Origin: Sequoia sempervirens
Taxonomy: Eukaryota > Streptophyta > Pinopsida > Cupressales > Cupressaceae
Reading direction: 5' to 3'
Length of the DNA stretch: 64,000 nucleotides
NCBI GenBank assembly: GCA_007258455.2
Contig: VDFB02270651.1
Span: 491,482,711-491,546,710 of the forward strand
Below, one piece after another: positions 1 to 9,699 of the stretch. The notes beneath the pieces were generated by a model. It was not told the DNA's origin. It was given only the letters and a program-made list of their open reading frames with translations, and searched no databases. Both the position numbers and the translations under genes were made by a program. Numbering within the stretch: the stretch's first letter is position 1; every line of letters begins with the position of its first letter.

Positions 1-194
1 CTGGTCCTCATGTTCACCTTTGAATCCTTTGTCGAGCTGCTTTGAATGCTTCAGAGCTTAGAGCCGATCCACGTTGCCTTCACCTTGTTGATCCTCTTGG
101 CACTGGTCAAGCTGCCAACGATTTTCCTGTAGCTCCCTCTGATTGGTCGAACAGATGCCACATAGATTCTTTGGGCGGTCAAAAGTCATTCAAA

Positions 195-1240
195 CTAGAT
201 CGCATGTCGGTGAGACACTAATCGTGTCTCCCCGATGCGATTAAACCTTGCAGTAGCATTCAACAAGACACATGATGGTCGAAAAGAGCTCATATTGAGC
301 CACATAATTCATATTGATATCATAGAATAGCATCAGCGAGACCATCGCTTTCGGAAAGACAACATGGCGAGCCCTCAGGAGTCATACCGATGTTTGCCAT
401 CTCATTGACTGGTCATCCGCATTCGGCAAGAATTCCTTTAGTCGGCAGGATATCATACCGATCCTTATGAGTTATACCACTACACAAGATGTCGCCGAGA
501 CCCTCATCCTATCGGGAAGACATCCTATCGAGTGTAAAACCTCCTCTCGGAGTCTCCATGAGCTTAACATTACAAACCATATCGGCAAGAGCTCCTTGAC
601 ATCACCCCAAATGCATTCCTCTCTACCCAAGCCCAACATTTCTTTCGGTGAGACACTGGCGAGTCGGGAAGACCTCCTGGTGAGACCACCAACTCATACC
701 GTAGGCACCACTCTTTCCTATCGGGGAGACATCATACCAGTTGATGAGACTTCCTGCCAAAGGAAAAACACATATCGTGACCCTTTTGTTTCGGTGAGAC
801 CACAAGCAATCGATGAGATCTCATGCCAAAAGCACCTTGCCTTGGCAAAGGCTCATTTCAGTCGGGAAGACTCCTCTTTATCACCAGGACATCATAGCGA
901 ACTCAACTCCTTTACCGAGAGCCTTTAGAGTCGAGGAGACCACCCTCATCGGTAGGATCTCACTCTGAAGTCACCAGGTTACACCGAAGGCATCACCTAA
1001 TGACATCCTTCTTCGGTGTGACCTCCTTTAGTCGGAAAGACCTCCCAGTGAGGTCTAAATCTTTCAATGAGCTTAGACCTTTCAGGGAGACTGGATTGGT
1101 CACCGAGACATCTTGTCTTTGACATCTCCCTTCGTTGAGACTCCATCTCCTCAGCCAGACCTTTCGCCGAAGTCATAACCCTATAGCGAAAGCTCCATGG
1201 TGAACAACTATCGGTATGACCCCTTTTCAAGCGGAGAGAT
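195..1240. repeat. Degenerate short tandem repeat, TCGGTGAGAC-type
   Basis: This stretch is clearly richer in G+C than its surroundings. It is made of about twenty degenerate copies of a motif close to TCGGtgAGAC or TCGGgaAGAC, often followed by CATACCGAT-like or TCATC words. Good copies lie near 208, 350, 491, 512, 645, 665, 722, 790, 865, 930, 1012 and 1032. Spacing is irregular, mostly 20-60 bp. Open frames here (for example 467-928) have the low-complexity composition of the repeat and no recognisable domain. A weaker relative may lie at about 20235-20490. The family is not recognised; it could be an old satellite or the internal part of a decayed retroelement. Confidence 0.6.
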
Positions 1241-1500
1241 ACATGAAGACTCATGGCAACCCAAAAGTCCTAGCGATTGGTTTATTTAACCACATATAAC
1301 ACACTGCTAGTTGGCAAGACAACAGGAGGGTCTTGCTGACTTTCTTCTCCAATGGATTTGTGCCAGAACGGATCGAGGCATGCTTTCCAATGGACCTCTC
1401 GATGAAAAAGCATCCAGTGTACGATCTTACCCCCGATGCAAATGTCCCATTTGGCCTTCTTGAACATCTGAAACATGATTTATTTTGCCTGATTGAGCTC

Positions 1501-2255
1501 ATTGGTGAAAATTGGGCAACAGGTATAAGGTTAATTTTATTGGCAATAGTGATTAGGGTTAAGGAAATTGGGTATAGGTTTAGGGTATGGATTGAGGGTA
1601 TAAGTAATAGGTTTAAGGGTTGAGAGTGTATGGTTTAGGGTTTAAGTATAAGGTTGAGGGACAATGTTCAAGTTTAGGGTTGAGGGTATAAGGTTTAGTG
1701 TATAGGGTATAGGGATTAGGGTTTAGGATATTGGGTATAGGGTTTAGGGTGTAGGGTTTATGGTATGAGGTATAGGGTTGAGAGTGTAAGGTTTAGCATT
1801 GAATTATAGGTTTGAGGAATAATTTTGAAGATTTAGGGTAGAAGGTTGAGGATATAGGGTATAGGGTATAGGGATGAGGGTTGAGGGTGTAGGGTTTAGG
1901 GTTTAAGATTTAAGGTATAGGGTTGAGGATTGAGGGATAGTGTTCAGGGATGAGGCTATAGGGTTAAGTGTATAGGGTATAGGGATTGAGGGTATAAGGC
2001 ATAGGGTGAAGGGTTGAGAATTTATGGTTTAGGGTTTAACTATAGGTTTGAGGGTCAATTTTTAGGGTTTAGCATATAAGGTCGGGGATATAGGGTATAC
2101 GGATGAGGGTTGACGGTGTTGGTTTTAGGGTTTAAGGTATAGGGTTGAGGATTGAGGTGTAAAGTTTAAGTATAGGGTTGAGTGTGTAGGGTATAGGGTT
2201 GATGGTTTAGGGTTTATAGTTGAGGGATAATGTTTAGGGTTGAGTGTAAGAAAGA
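1501..2255. repeat. Interstitial telomere-like heptamer tract
   Basis: The plus strand is a run of degenerate seven-base units such as TATAGGG, TTTAGGG, TTGAGGG and TGTAGGG. These are variants of the plant telomere repeat TTTAGGG. No long perfect array remains, so this is an old interstitial block rather than a chromosome end. It stops abruptly at about 2255. Nothing coding is seen in it. Confidence 0.8.
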
Positions 2256-2890
2256 ATATCAACACGTGAATCCTTGATTCCTTGAAACATAATTCCTTGC
2301 AACCTTGACTCCTCCTATTTGAGTTGATTTCCTCTCAGTGAGACGAGATAATCCATAAATAGAAATATCAACCCAATAGCCTCCTCTTCCCACCCACCCC
2401 AATTAATCAACTTGTTAGAGTATAGGCTAGTACCTCATAACACAACAACTTCCTACACTAATCTTGAGAGGAGAATAATGCAAAAAATTACATATCTTTT
2501 CAATAGTTATAGAAATTTAAACATAAATATCATTGCATACCATAGCATGGTGATTTATGTGGGGAAAACCCTTTCAAGATAAAATCCTCACACTTTAAAA
2601 TTTTCCTAATATAATATTCAAAAATTAAAAAGATTACAATATACTTGCAGAGCAAGCTTCTCATAGGATTATCACCACTAGAGATCTAGAGAAAGTACAA
2701 CCTTTATCAAACTCTCATAATACATTACCATCTCCAAACATAGTACAACACCCTCATAAAATAGGGTTACCTTCTAGGGAAAGACAAGCCAAAAAAATAT
2801 CTACCATCAAATCTAAAACCTAATAATGAACAGTTCAGAATTACAATACATCATTAATTAATCTTCTCTCTTAATTGCACTTAAGGGGGG
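2256..2890. other. Unassigned, retroelement-like debris
   Basis: No gene is visible. The word GTGGGGAAAACCC near 2558 is of a kind often seen in plant LTR and leader regions. The stretch ends in AAGGGGGG (2883-2890), which looks like a polypurine tract next to the LTR-like block that follows. Assignment to an element is inference only. Confidence 0.3.
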
Positions 2891-3604
2891 TGTTGGTGTG
2901 AGTATAAGGTCTTGTACCTAGTAATTTATCTTGTTAGGGACTTAGGGGACTTATTCACATGTTAAGTTTACTTAAAATATAAGATTCTTTCTAGAAGTCT
3001 TAGTTGGATTTTCTATAATTTATCTTATCTAACTTTTATGCATGATTCATAGGTAGTTAGGTTGTTAGTTGTCACATGTCATAGGATTAAGACACATGTC
3101 ACAATCATGTTCAATACTATTCCTCACCTTTCCTATATAAGGAAGGTCATTATACTCATATGTAATATCCATCATACCTCATGATCATTTTTATAGGTCT
3201 TAATATCAAGCAAGCACATATTCTTGCATACTCTCTTGTAAAAGGTTTTCATTATTTTTGCAAGTGGTCTTGGGTATTCAGCTAAACTTCAACTCTTATA
3301 GTGTCTCCAATAGGTTGGTGCCTACAAATACATTAGGGAATTGGTGTCTCCAAAAGGTTGGTGCCTACTTCATATTGTAAAATTCACTTTTGTATTTTTG
3401 CTTTGTGAGGTTGGATTTGGATAGTAGATCCAAACAGTTATTATCATTGTGGTTTTTCCCATCTTGGGCTTCCAAATATATCTGGTGTTCAATTGTGTGA
3501 ATGTGTGTTCAATTCTTGATTAGTAGTAGTGAAGTTTCAAGTTGCATGATCTAATATTTTGTGTTGAAGTTAAGAGTTTTGAATTGATTAGATGTACTGA
3601 TTCA
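2891..3604 (+). repeat. LTR-like block (copia-type)
   Basis: The block starts TGTTGG directly after a G-rich purine run and can be closed at a CA at 3603-3604, giving about 714 bp. A TATA-like CCTATATAAGG lies at about 3130-3140 with a transcribed-looking U5 after it, and a C-rich CACCCCCCTCTT word follows at 3603, which occurs near the end of many plant copia LTRs. No second copy of the LTR and no target duplication were found in the window, so the exact end is uncertain. It directly abuts the truncated minus-strand copia reverse transcriptase, so it may be an insertion into that element or its own 3' LTR. Confidence 0.4.
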
Positions 3605-3627
3605 CCCCCCTCTTAGTAGATTATATG

Positions 3628-4335
3628 CCCTTCATTGGCATTTCAAATTCATTTTGCATTGCACTCTAAAACATCTTACACATGTCATTTTTGCTTCTAC
3701 CAAAGATAATATCATCTAGAAATAGACCATAACAATTAGTAGTTGATCACCTTTTGTTTTTATGTACAAATTACTATCTACACTTCCTATTTGAAACCCC
3801 TACTACTGAAAATACTTGTCCAACCTAGAATACCAAGCTCTAGGAACTTGTTTAAGCCCATATAGAGCCTTCTTCAACTTGCATACAAAATCTGGATCAT
3901 GTGAACATTGAAAACCTTATAGTTACTCAATGTAGACCTCTTCTTCCAGTTGCCCATTCAGGAATGTAGACTTTACGTTCATCTAATACACCTTAAAATT
4001 ATTGAATGCAAAAAGAGCCAAAAACATTCTAATTGCCTCCAATCTTTCTACTAGAGAAAATGTCTCTTCAAAATCAACTCCTTTAACCTAAGCATACCCT
4101 TTCTACACAAGTTTGGATTTATTCTAGATTACTTCTTTGTCTTCATTTAGCTTGTTTCTAAATACCCACAAGACAATGATATTCTTTCTTTTAGGTCTTC
4201 GGATCAGTTCCCAAGTTTTATTTTTCCTAATCTAAGTCAACTCTTCCTTCATGGATTATGTCCATCATTTTTCTTTGCCTACTTTTTTATAAGATTTTGG
4301 TTCAATTTTTGACAGCAATGCAAAATGTACTTGTT
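3628..4335 (-). pseudogene. Ty1/copia reverse transcriptase relic
   Basis: Reading the minus strand, the typical copia RT order is clear across several frames: a W-x-x-AM-x-E-E-like start, TWELI near 4215, WVFRNKLN, a KGYA-x-VKGVDFEETFS stretch, then NVKSTFLNGQLEEEVY and [20 protein letters not shown] at about 3850-3880. A damaged YVDD region lies near 3715, and an EFEM-x-M word near 3640. In-frame stops and frameshifts are frequent, so it is dead. RNase H should follow but is missing: only about 100 bp separate the YVDD region from the G-rich boundary, so the 3' part was deleted or replaced by the LTR-like block. RT normally polymerises element cDNA in virus-like particles. Confidence 0.8.
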
Positions 4336-4435
4336 CATTTTCTTTTCCAAATTTTCTCTGGATTTGTACACCACTATGTTTGTCTCCTATAATATGATCT
4401 TCAGAATGATTTTTCTATGCATACCTTACTAGTGT

Positions 4436-4640
4436 CTTTCACTAGTAGAATTTGGCAAATAAATGACTAGTTAACTAAAAAATTTAGTCACAACAACTAA
4501 TAATGACTAAATTCTACTCATTTTTTGCATCTTAGCTATAAATGAGTAAATAAATGACTAATTTGGTCATTTACTACAAAATTATTTAGTCACAGAAATA
4601 AAAATGACTAAATAGTTAGTCGTCAAATCCAAAGTAGACA
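4436..4640. mobile_element. Possible CACTA-type terminus with subterminal repeats
   Basis: The sequence CACTAGTAGAATTTGG begins at about 4440 and is followed by alternating direct and inverted copies of TGACTAAAT / ATTTAGTCA over some 180 bp. This is the usual architecture of a CACTA element end: a short CACTA terminal repeat, then subterminal repeats for transposase binding. An inverted pair ACTAGTG / CACTAGT sits at the very start. No matching opposite end (a TAGTG terminus) could be found downstream, so the call is tentative. If real, the CTR9 and PPR fragments and the CACTA transposase relic to the right could belong to one element. Confidence 0.35.
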
Positions 4641-5049
4641 ATTTTTTTACAAAACAATTTGGCCAATTATTGGCGTGATGTATTCATGCGCTTGATGTAT
4701 TGGTGTGATTATTCACATTCATTGCAGATTCATTCATCTCACTTGACCTTTCTTCATTCATTCATTGCATACCTCACTTCATTTGTTAGCCTCGCATGAG
4801 GCATTTTGATCAGCTATAGCAACTACTTTCATGGGCAATAAGGATTTAGACAAGACCTGGAGACTTTTGAAAAGGTGGGCATGGGCAAGGAATTCAGAGT
4901 TTGATGCAACAAATTTAAATTCGACAAGGCCCTTTGTATCAAAATCGGATTTGGGGATGCCCTCTACAATGAATTTAGAGGTAATTTGAAACCCTCATTA
5001 CATTAAATACAAATAAAAAATGCACATTACAATCTACTGCTTTTAATAA
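4641..5049. other. Unassigned stretch
   Basis: There is no recognisable gene or repeat here beyond short repeated words of the type ATTCATTCAT near 4725-4770. It lies between the possible CACTA terminus and the 3' end of the CTR9 pseudogene. Confidence 0.3.
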
Positions 5050-8000
5050 TTTTCTACTACTCTTAATAATGTTCTTTTACAATCTTGCGACTATTCTGCT
5101 TCATAATGTGCTTGAGGTAAATACAATAAAATTTGGGTGTCATTGCCAAATTATAATTTCTCAAACAATTTTGATACATTTTCACTGCAAGCACAAACTA
5201 TCCTTGTGCAAAGTAAAAATGTGCTAGATTTACCCACACATTAGACATTTGAATAAAGATGTGTCCTATTATAGCTTCTTTTACCTATGTAAAAATTTCC
5301 TTTGCAATATCAAATTGACCCCTTTCATCTAGCACAATGGCTGCCCTGTTTGTAGCATAAACATTTCTTAGTCTTTGTGCCAACACTTTACAATACAGTT
5401 CTCTAGCCTTCTTAAGATGTTGTTCCTCCACCTTTGGATCCCTCCTCTCATTGTGAAAAGCTGCAAAATAATTCCAATTTCCAAATGAAATGTCAACATA
5501 AGAATTCTTTGCATCTGATTCACTTTGTGTAGCTTTAATTGTTTATTTTCTTTAAGCCAGTCATCTATTTTTAGTTCCATTTTTCCAAGCATAGATAAAG
5601 CATTTGATGAGTTTTTATCCACCTTAAGCGCATCCTCAATCAATTCTAGGCTTAGTTGGATCTCATTCTAAGCTTGAGACATGGTTGTAAGACGTAGATA
5701 TGCATCCACATAATTAGGAAACTTGAACAATATTAGCTTGTATAAAAGATTTAATTTTTTAGTATCATGTAATTGTTCAAACAACCTAGCAATATTAAAT
5801 AGTGTTGTGACTTTATCCCATGGTAACTCAAGTGAAACACGACCTTCTTCTATTCGATGGAAGAATTTCATATCCTTAAAGAGCACAAGAAAAACTACAT
5901 AATTAGCACCGGGGATTTTATTTATGAATTCAACCCAAATGCCATTTCCTAATGCCTCCATAAAATTTTGTTGAGCCAACTCTAGTTCATCATGCTCAAA
6001 ATGAAGAGCCCTAATGTTGTTTAATAATTGAATGGGTACTTCTTCTCTACTCTTCTTCAAAAGAGACTTTGGCATCTTAAGAGAATCTAAGGTTGCGTTG
6101 GGTTCTAACGATATTAATAACTCACCCATTTTGATAAATGCATGGGTATCAAGTGGATCTATGTGAGTTTCCTTTCTTAAAATTTATAATGCCTTCTCTA
6201 TCAACCCTTTCTAAGCATATATATGGCCTACAGCTTTTAATCTCTCATAGTTCTCAGGGTGGACCTCCAAAACCTTTTCAAAATTTGAGAGAGAACTCTT
6301 AAGATCTCCCAAATTCAATTGAACCTATCAACAAAATCTTGTGGCCTCTGGCTTTCCTTGAATGATGTCATGTAGTAGTGGCCAATGATGTCATAATCAC
6401 CTTTACTATGATAAGATCATGCAAGATTATAATATGAATGATATTTCATGAGAGGGTGGTTAGTTGAAACAAGAGTTATCTCAATCAACTATTCCACAAT
6501 AAAATGCTACCTTACAGTGAAGAAAAAATGTTTTGCTAAATGATTCAATGCCATTGCAGAGTACGTGTATAATTCAAAGGCTCTACGCATCTTTTCCATT
6601 CCTTCATGAACACTACCATTTTCACTAACTATGAGAAGCCAAACATCATTTCCTAATGCCTCCATAAAAGTTTTTGAAACAACTCTAGTTCATTACACTC
6701 AAAATGAAGAACCTTATGTTGCTTAACAATTGAATGGATACTTCTTCTCTGCTCTTCTTTAGAAGAGACTTTGGAGTCTTAAGAGAATCTAAGGCTGCAC
6801 TGGGTTCTAATGATATTAATAACTCACTAATCTTGATAAATGCATGAGCATCATGTGGATCTATGTGAGTTACCTTTCTTAAAATTTCCAAAGAATTCTC
6901 TGCCTACCCTTACTAAGCATATATATGGCCTACATCTTTTAAGCTCTCACAGTTCTTAGGGTGGACCTCCAAAACCTTTTCAAAATTTGAGAGAACTCTT
7001 AAGATCTCCTAGCTTCAATTGAACCTATCCAAAAAATCTTGTGGCCTTTGGCTTTCCTTGAATGATGTCATGTAGTAGTGACTAGTGGCATCCTAATCAC
7101 CTTTACTTTGATAAGATCATGCAATATTTTAATATGAATGATATTTCATGAGAGGGTGGTCAGTTGAAACAAGAGTTGTCTCAGTCAACTGTTCCACAAG
7201 AAAATTATGCCCTACAGCGAAGAAAAAATGGTTTGCTAAATGATTCAATGCCATTACAGAGTGCGAGTATAATTCAAAGGCTTTATGCATCTTTTCCATT
7301 CCATCATGAACACTACCTTTTTCACTAACTTTGAGAATCCTACAAGTAAAAATGCACAAAACTGACCAAAGAGATTTATGTAGAGGTAGAACATCATTTC
7401 CTAATGCCTCCATAAAATTTTGTTGAGCCAAAATGAAGAACCTTATGTTGTTTAACAATTGAATGGGTACTTCTTCTCTACTCTTCTTCAGAAGAGACTT
7501 TGGTGTCTTAAGAGAATCTAAGGTTGCACTGGGGTCTAGCGATATTAATAATTCACCCATCTTGATAAATGATGGGCATCAGGTGGATCTATGAAAGTTT
7601 CCTTTATTAAAATTTCCAAATCCTTCTCTATCTGGCCTTGTTGAGCATATATATGGCCTACAACATTTAAGCTCTCATAGTTCTCAGGGTGGACCTCCAA
7701 AAACTTTTCAAAATTTGAGAGAGAACTCTTAAGATCTCCCAACTTCAATTGAACCTATCCATAAAATCATGTGACCTCTGGCTTTCCTTGACTAATGTCA
7801 TGTAGTAGCGGCCAGTGGTGTCATAATCACCTTTACTATGATAAGATCGTGCAAGATTATAATATGAATGAGATTTCATGAGAGGGTGGTTAGTTGAAAC
7901 AAGAGATATCTTAGTCAACTGTTCTATAAGAAAATTCTACTCTACAATGAAGAAAACTTTTTTGCTAAATGATTCAATGCCATTGCAAAGTATGGGTATA

Positions 8001-8874
8001 ATTCAAAGGCTCTACACATCTTTTCCATTCCTTCATGAACACTACCTTTTTCACTTATTGTGAGAATCCTACAAGTAAAAAATGCACAAAAATGAACACA
8101 AAGATTTATGCAGAGGCAGAACATCATTTCCTAATGCCTCCATAAAAAAATTTTGAGCCAACTCTGGTTCATCATGCTCAAAATGAAGAACCTTATGTTG
8201 TTTAACAATTGAATGGGTACTTCTTCTCTGCTCTTCTTCAAAAGACACTTTGGCGTCTTAAGAGAATCTAAGGCTGCACTAGAGTCTGACAATATTAATA
8301 ACTCATTCATCTTGATAAATTCATGGGCATCATGTGGATCTATGCAAGTTGACTTTCTTAAATTTCCAAAGCCTTCTCTGTCTACCCTTGCTGAGCATAT
8401 TTATGGCCTATAGCTTTTAAGCTCTCATAGTTCTCAGGGTGGACCTCCAAACCCTTTTCAAAATTTGAGAGAGAACTCTTAAGATCTCCCAACTTCAATT
8501 GAACCTTTCCACAAAATATTGGGACCTCTGGCTTTCCTTGACTGATGCCATGTAGTAGTGGATAGCTATTTCATAATCACCTTTACTATGATAAGATCAT
8601 GCAAGATTATAATATGAATGAGATTTCATGAGAGGGTGGTTAGTTGAAATAAGAGTTGTCTCAGTCAACATTCCATAAGAAAATGTTTCCCTATGAAGAA
8701 AAAATGGTTTGCTAAATGATTCAATGCCATTAAATAGTACAGGTATAATTGAAAGGCTCTACATAGCATATTTTCCATTCCTTCGTGAACACTACCCTTT
8801 TCACTTACTGTGAGAATCCAACTATTATGCTTTGATAATTTTTTTCCAAGCATCCATAGCTTTTTTAAAATCAC
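5050..8874 (-). pseudogene. CTR9: CTR9 (PAF1 complex TPR subunit) pseudogene with repeated blocks
   Basis: On the minus strand this reads as the TPR scaffold protein CTR9 (ELF8/VIP6 in Arabidopsis), a subunit of the nuclear PAF1 complex that acts with elongating RNA polymerase II. Recognisable stretches, gene-sense order, are SVHEGMEK then ALNHLANHFFF (8640-8780), a KLGDLKSSLSNFEK and HPEN-x-ESL-x-VVGHIYAQ TPR (7640-7748), GELLISL then SLLKKSREEVPIQLLNNI, VTTLFNIARLFEQLHDT (5750-5820), FPNYVDAYLRL (5680-5720), then DALKVDKNSSNALSMLG (5590-5640) and VNLAHFYFAQG near 5230. It lacks the N-terminal part and the C-terminal charged tail and is full of stops and frameshifts. No introns are seen across stretches of about 240 codons, which suggests a cDNA-derived copy (inference). 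The middle is expanded in tandem; see the separate repeat entry. Confidence 0.85.
5940..8820 (-). repeat. Four tandem copies of a CTR9 TPR block
   Basis: The same block of about 700-750 bp recurs four times head to tail, starting near 5940, 6641, 7388 and 8121. In plus-strand order each copy begins with an ATTTCCTAATGCCTCCATAAA-like word, passes through the SLLKKSREEV region, the LEVHPEN TPR and the LVEQLTET region, and ends at GTGTTCATGAAGGAATGG read in gene sense. Two junctions carry an extra word of about 50 bp (CTACAAGTAAAAA...GCAGAGG) near 7335 and 8075. Copies differ by small indels and substitutions, so the expansion is old and postdates loss of coding constraint. The array multiplies TPR-coding sequence, but no copy is open throughout. 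Confidence 0.85.
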
Positions 8875-9360
8875 CTATTTTAGGCTTTTAGCCATAGCAG
8901 CAAGGCAGTGACCTATTTGATAAAATGTTTTTGTAGACATGTATGAAAAATGTGGTAGCATAGAAAAGGAAATGAACTTTAGAAAAAATCCTCAAAGAAA
9001 TGTGGTATCATGGTGATGGAATGCCATGACGAATGTCATGACAAGTGAATTGTTATAGATTGTCATAGCATTCCATCACCATGAGACCACATTTCTTTGA
9101 GGCATTTTTTCAACCAATTCACTACCTTGTCTATGTTATTGCTTACTATTATGCTTTGATATTTTTTTTCCAAGCATCCTTAGCTTGTTTGAAAGCACTT
9201 TTTTTTATTCTTTTAGCCATAGCAACAAGGCAGTGAATTGTTTGATAAAATTATTTGGTAGACATGTATGAAAAATGTGGTAGCATAGACAAGGCAATGA
9301 AATTTTTGAAAAAATTCCTCAAAGAAATGTGGTCTCATGGAATTCCATGACAAGTAAATG
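8818..9360 (+). pseudogene. PPR-protein repeat fragments, duplicated and partly inverted
   Basis: Plus-strand reading at about 8932-9040 gives FVDMYEKCGSIEKE and PQRNVVSW, the hallmark of a plant PPR repeat (organelle RNA-binding proteins). A second plus-strand copy at about 9252-9355 gives LVDMYEKCGSIDKAMKF and RNVVSWNSMTS. An inverted piece lies between them at about 9050-9115, where the minus strand reads MPQRNVVSW. The two plus copies belong to a direct duplication (8818-9045 and 9137-9360) that also includes flanking sequence with the word CTATTATGCTTTGATA. In-frame stops show these are scraps, not a gene. They touch the 5' end of the CTR9 pseudogene, so the two unrelated gene fragments sit side by side. 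Confidence 0.7.
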
Positions 9361-9690
9361 CAATTTGTAGTTGCTCCTAGTTATTAGTTATGCAATGTGA
9401 AGTAATTGCATAACTGCTTAGGTTTACTTTGTAAAAACTATATTGTTATTGAAATTTTTTCATCTATCAACATCTAGTTATTAGTTATGCAATGTGAAGT
9501 AATGCTTTGAGTTTGAAAGATGTGCAATGCAATGTAATCAGCAATTTGAATATAAACTACAAAAATATATTTTTTACAATTCATTAGTTAAACTCTCTAA
9601 GCTATTTGCTCTCTATAACTCTATTGCTATGGAAATTCCTTTCAATTAAAAAAAAAAATTGTCTCTTAGTCTACAATTTTTTGTTGCTAT
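9361..9690. other. Unassigned, with a short direct repeat
   Basis: A word of about 30 bp starting CTAGTTATTAGTTATGCAAT occurs at about 9377 and again at about 9472. No coding sequence is recognisable. The CACTA transposase relic starts just to the right. Confidence 0.4.
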
Positions 9691-9699
9691 GTGTAGAAC

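Noticed and set aside
467..928. Open frame of 153 codons
   Set aside because: It lies wholly in the TCGGTGAGAC repeat; its protein is a readout of the repeat with no domain.
1333..1623. Open frame of 96 codons
   Set aside because: It runs into the telomere-like tract, has no homology recognised and no supporting context.
1501..2255. True chromosome end
   Set aside because: Heptamers are too degenerate and the tract is followed by other sequence on both sides; it is interstitial.
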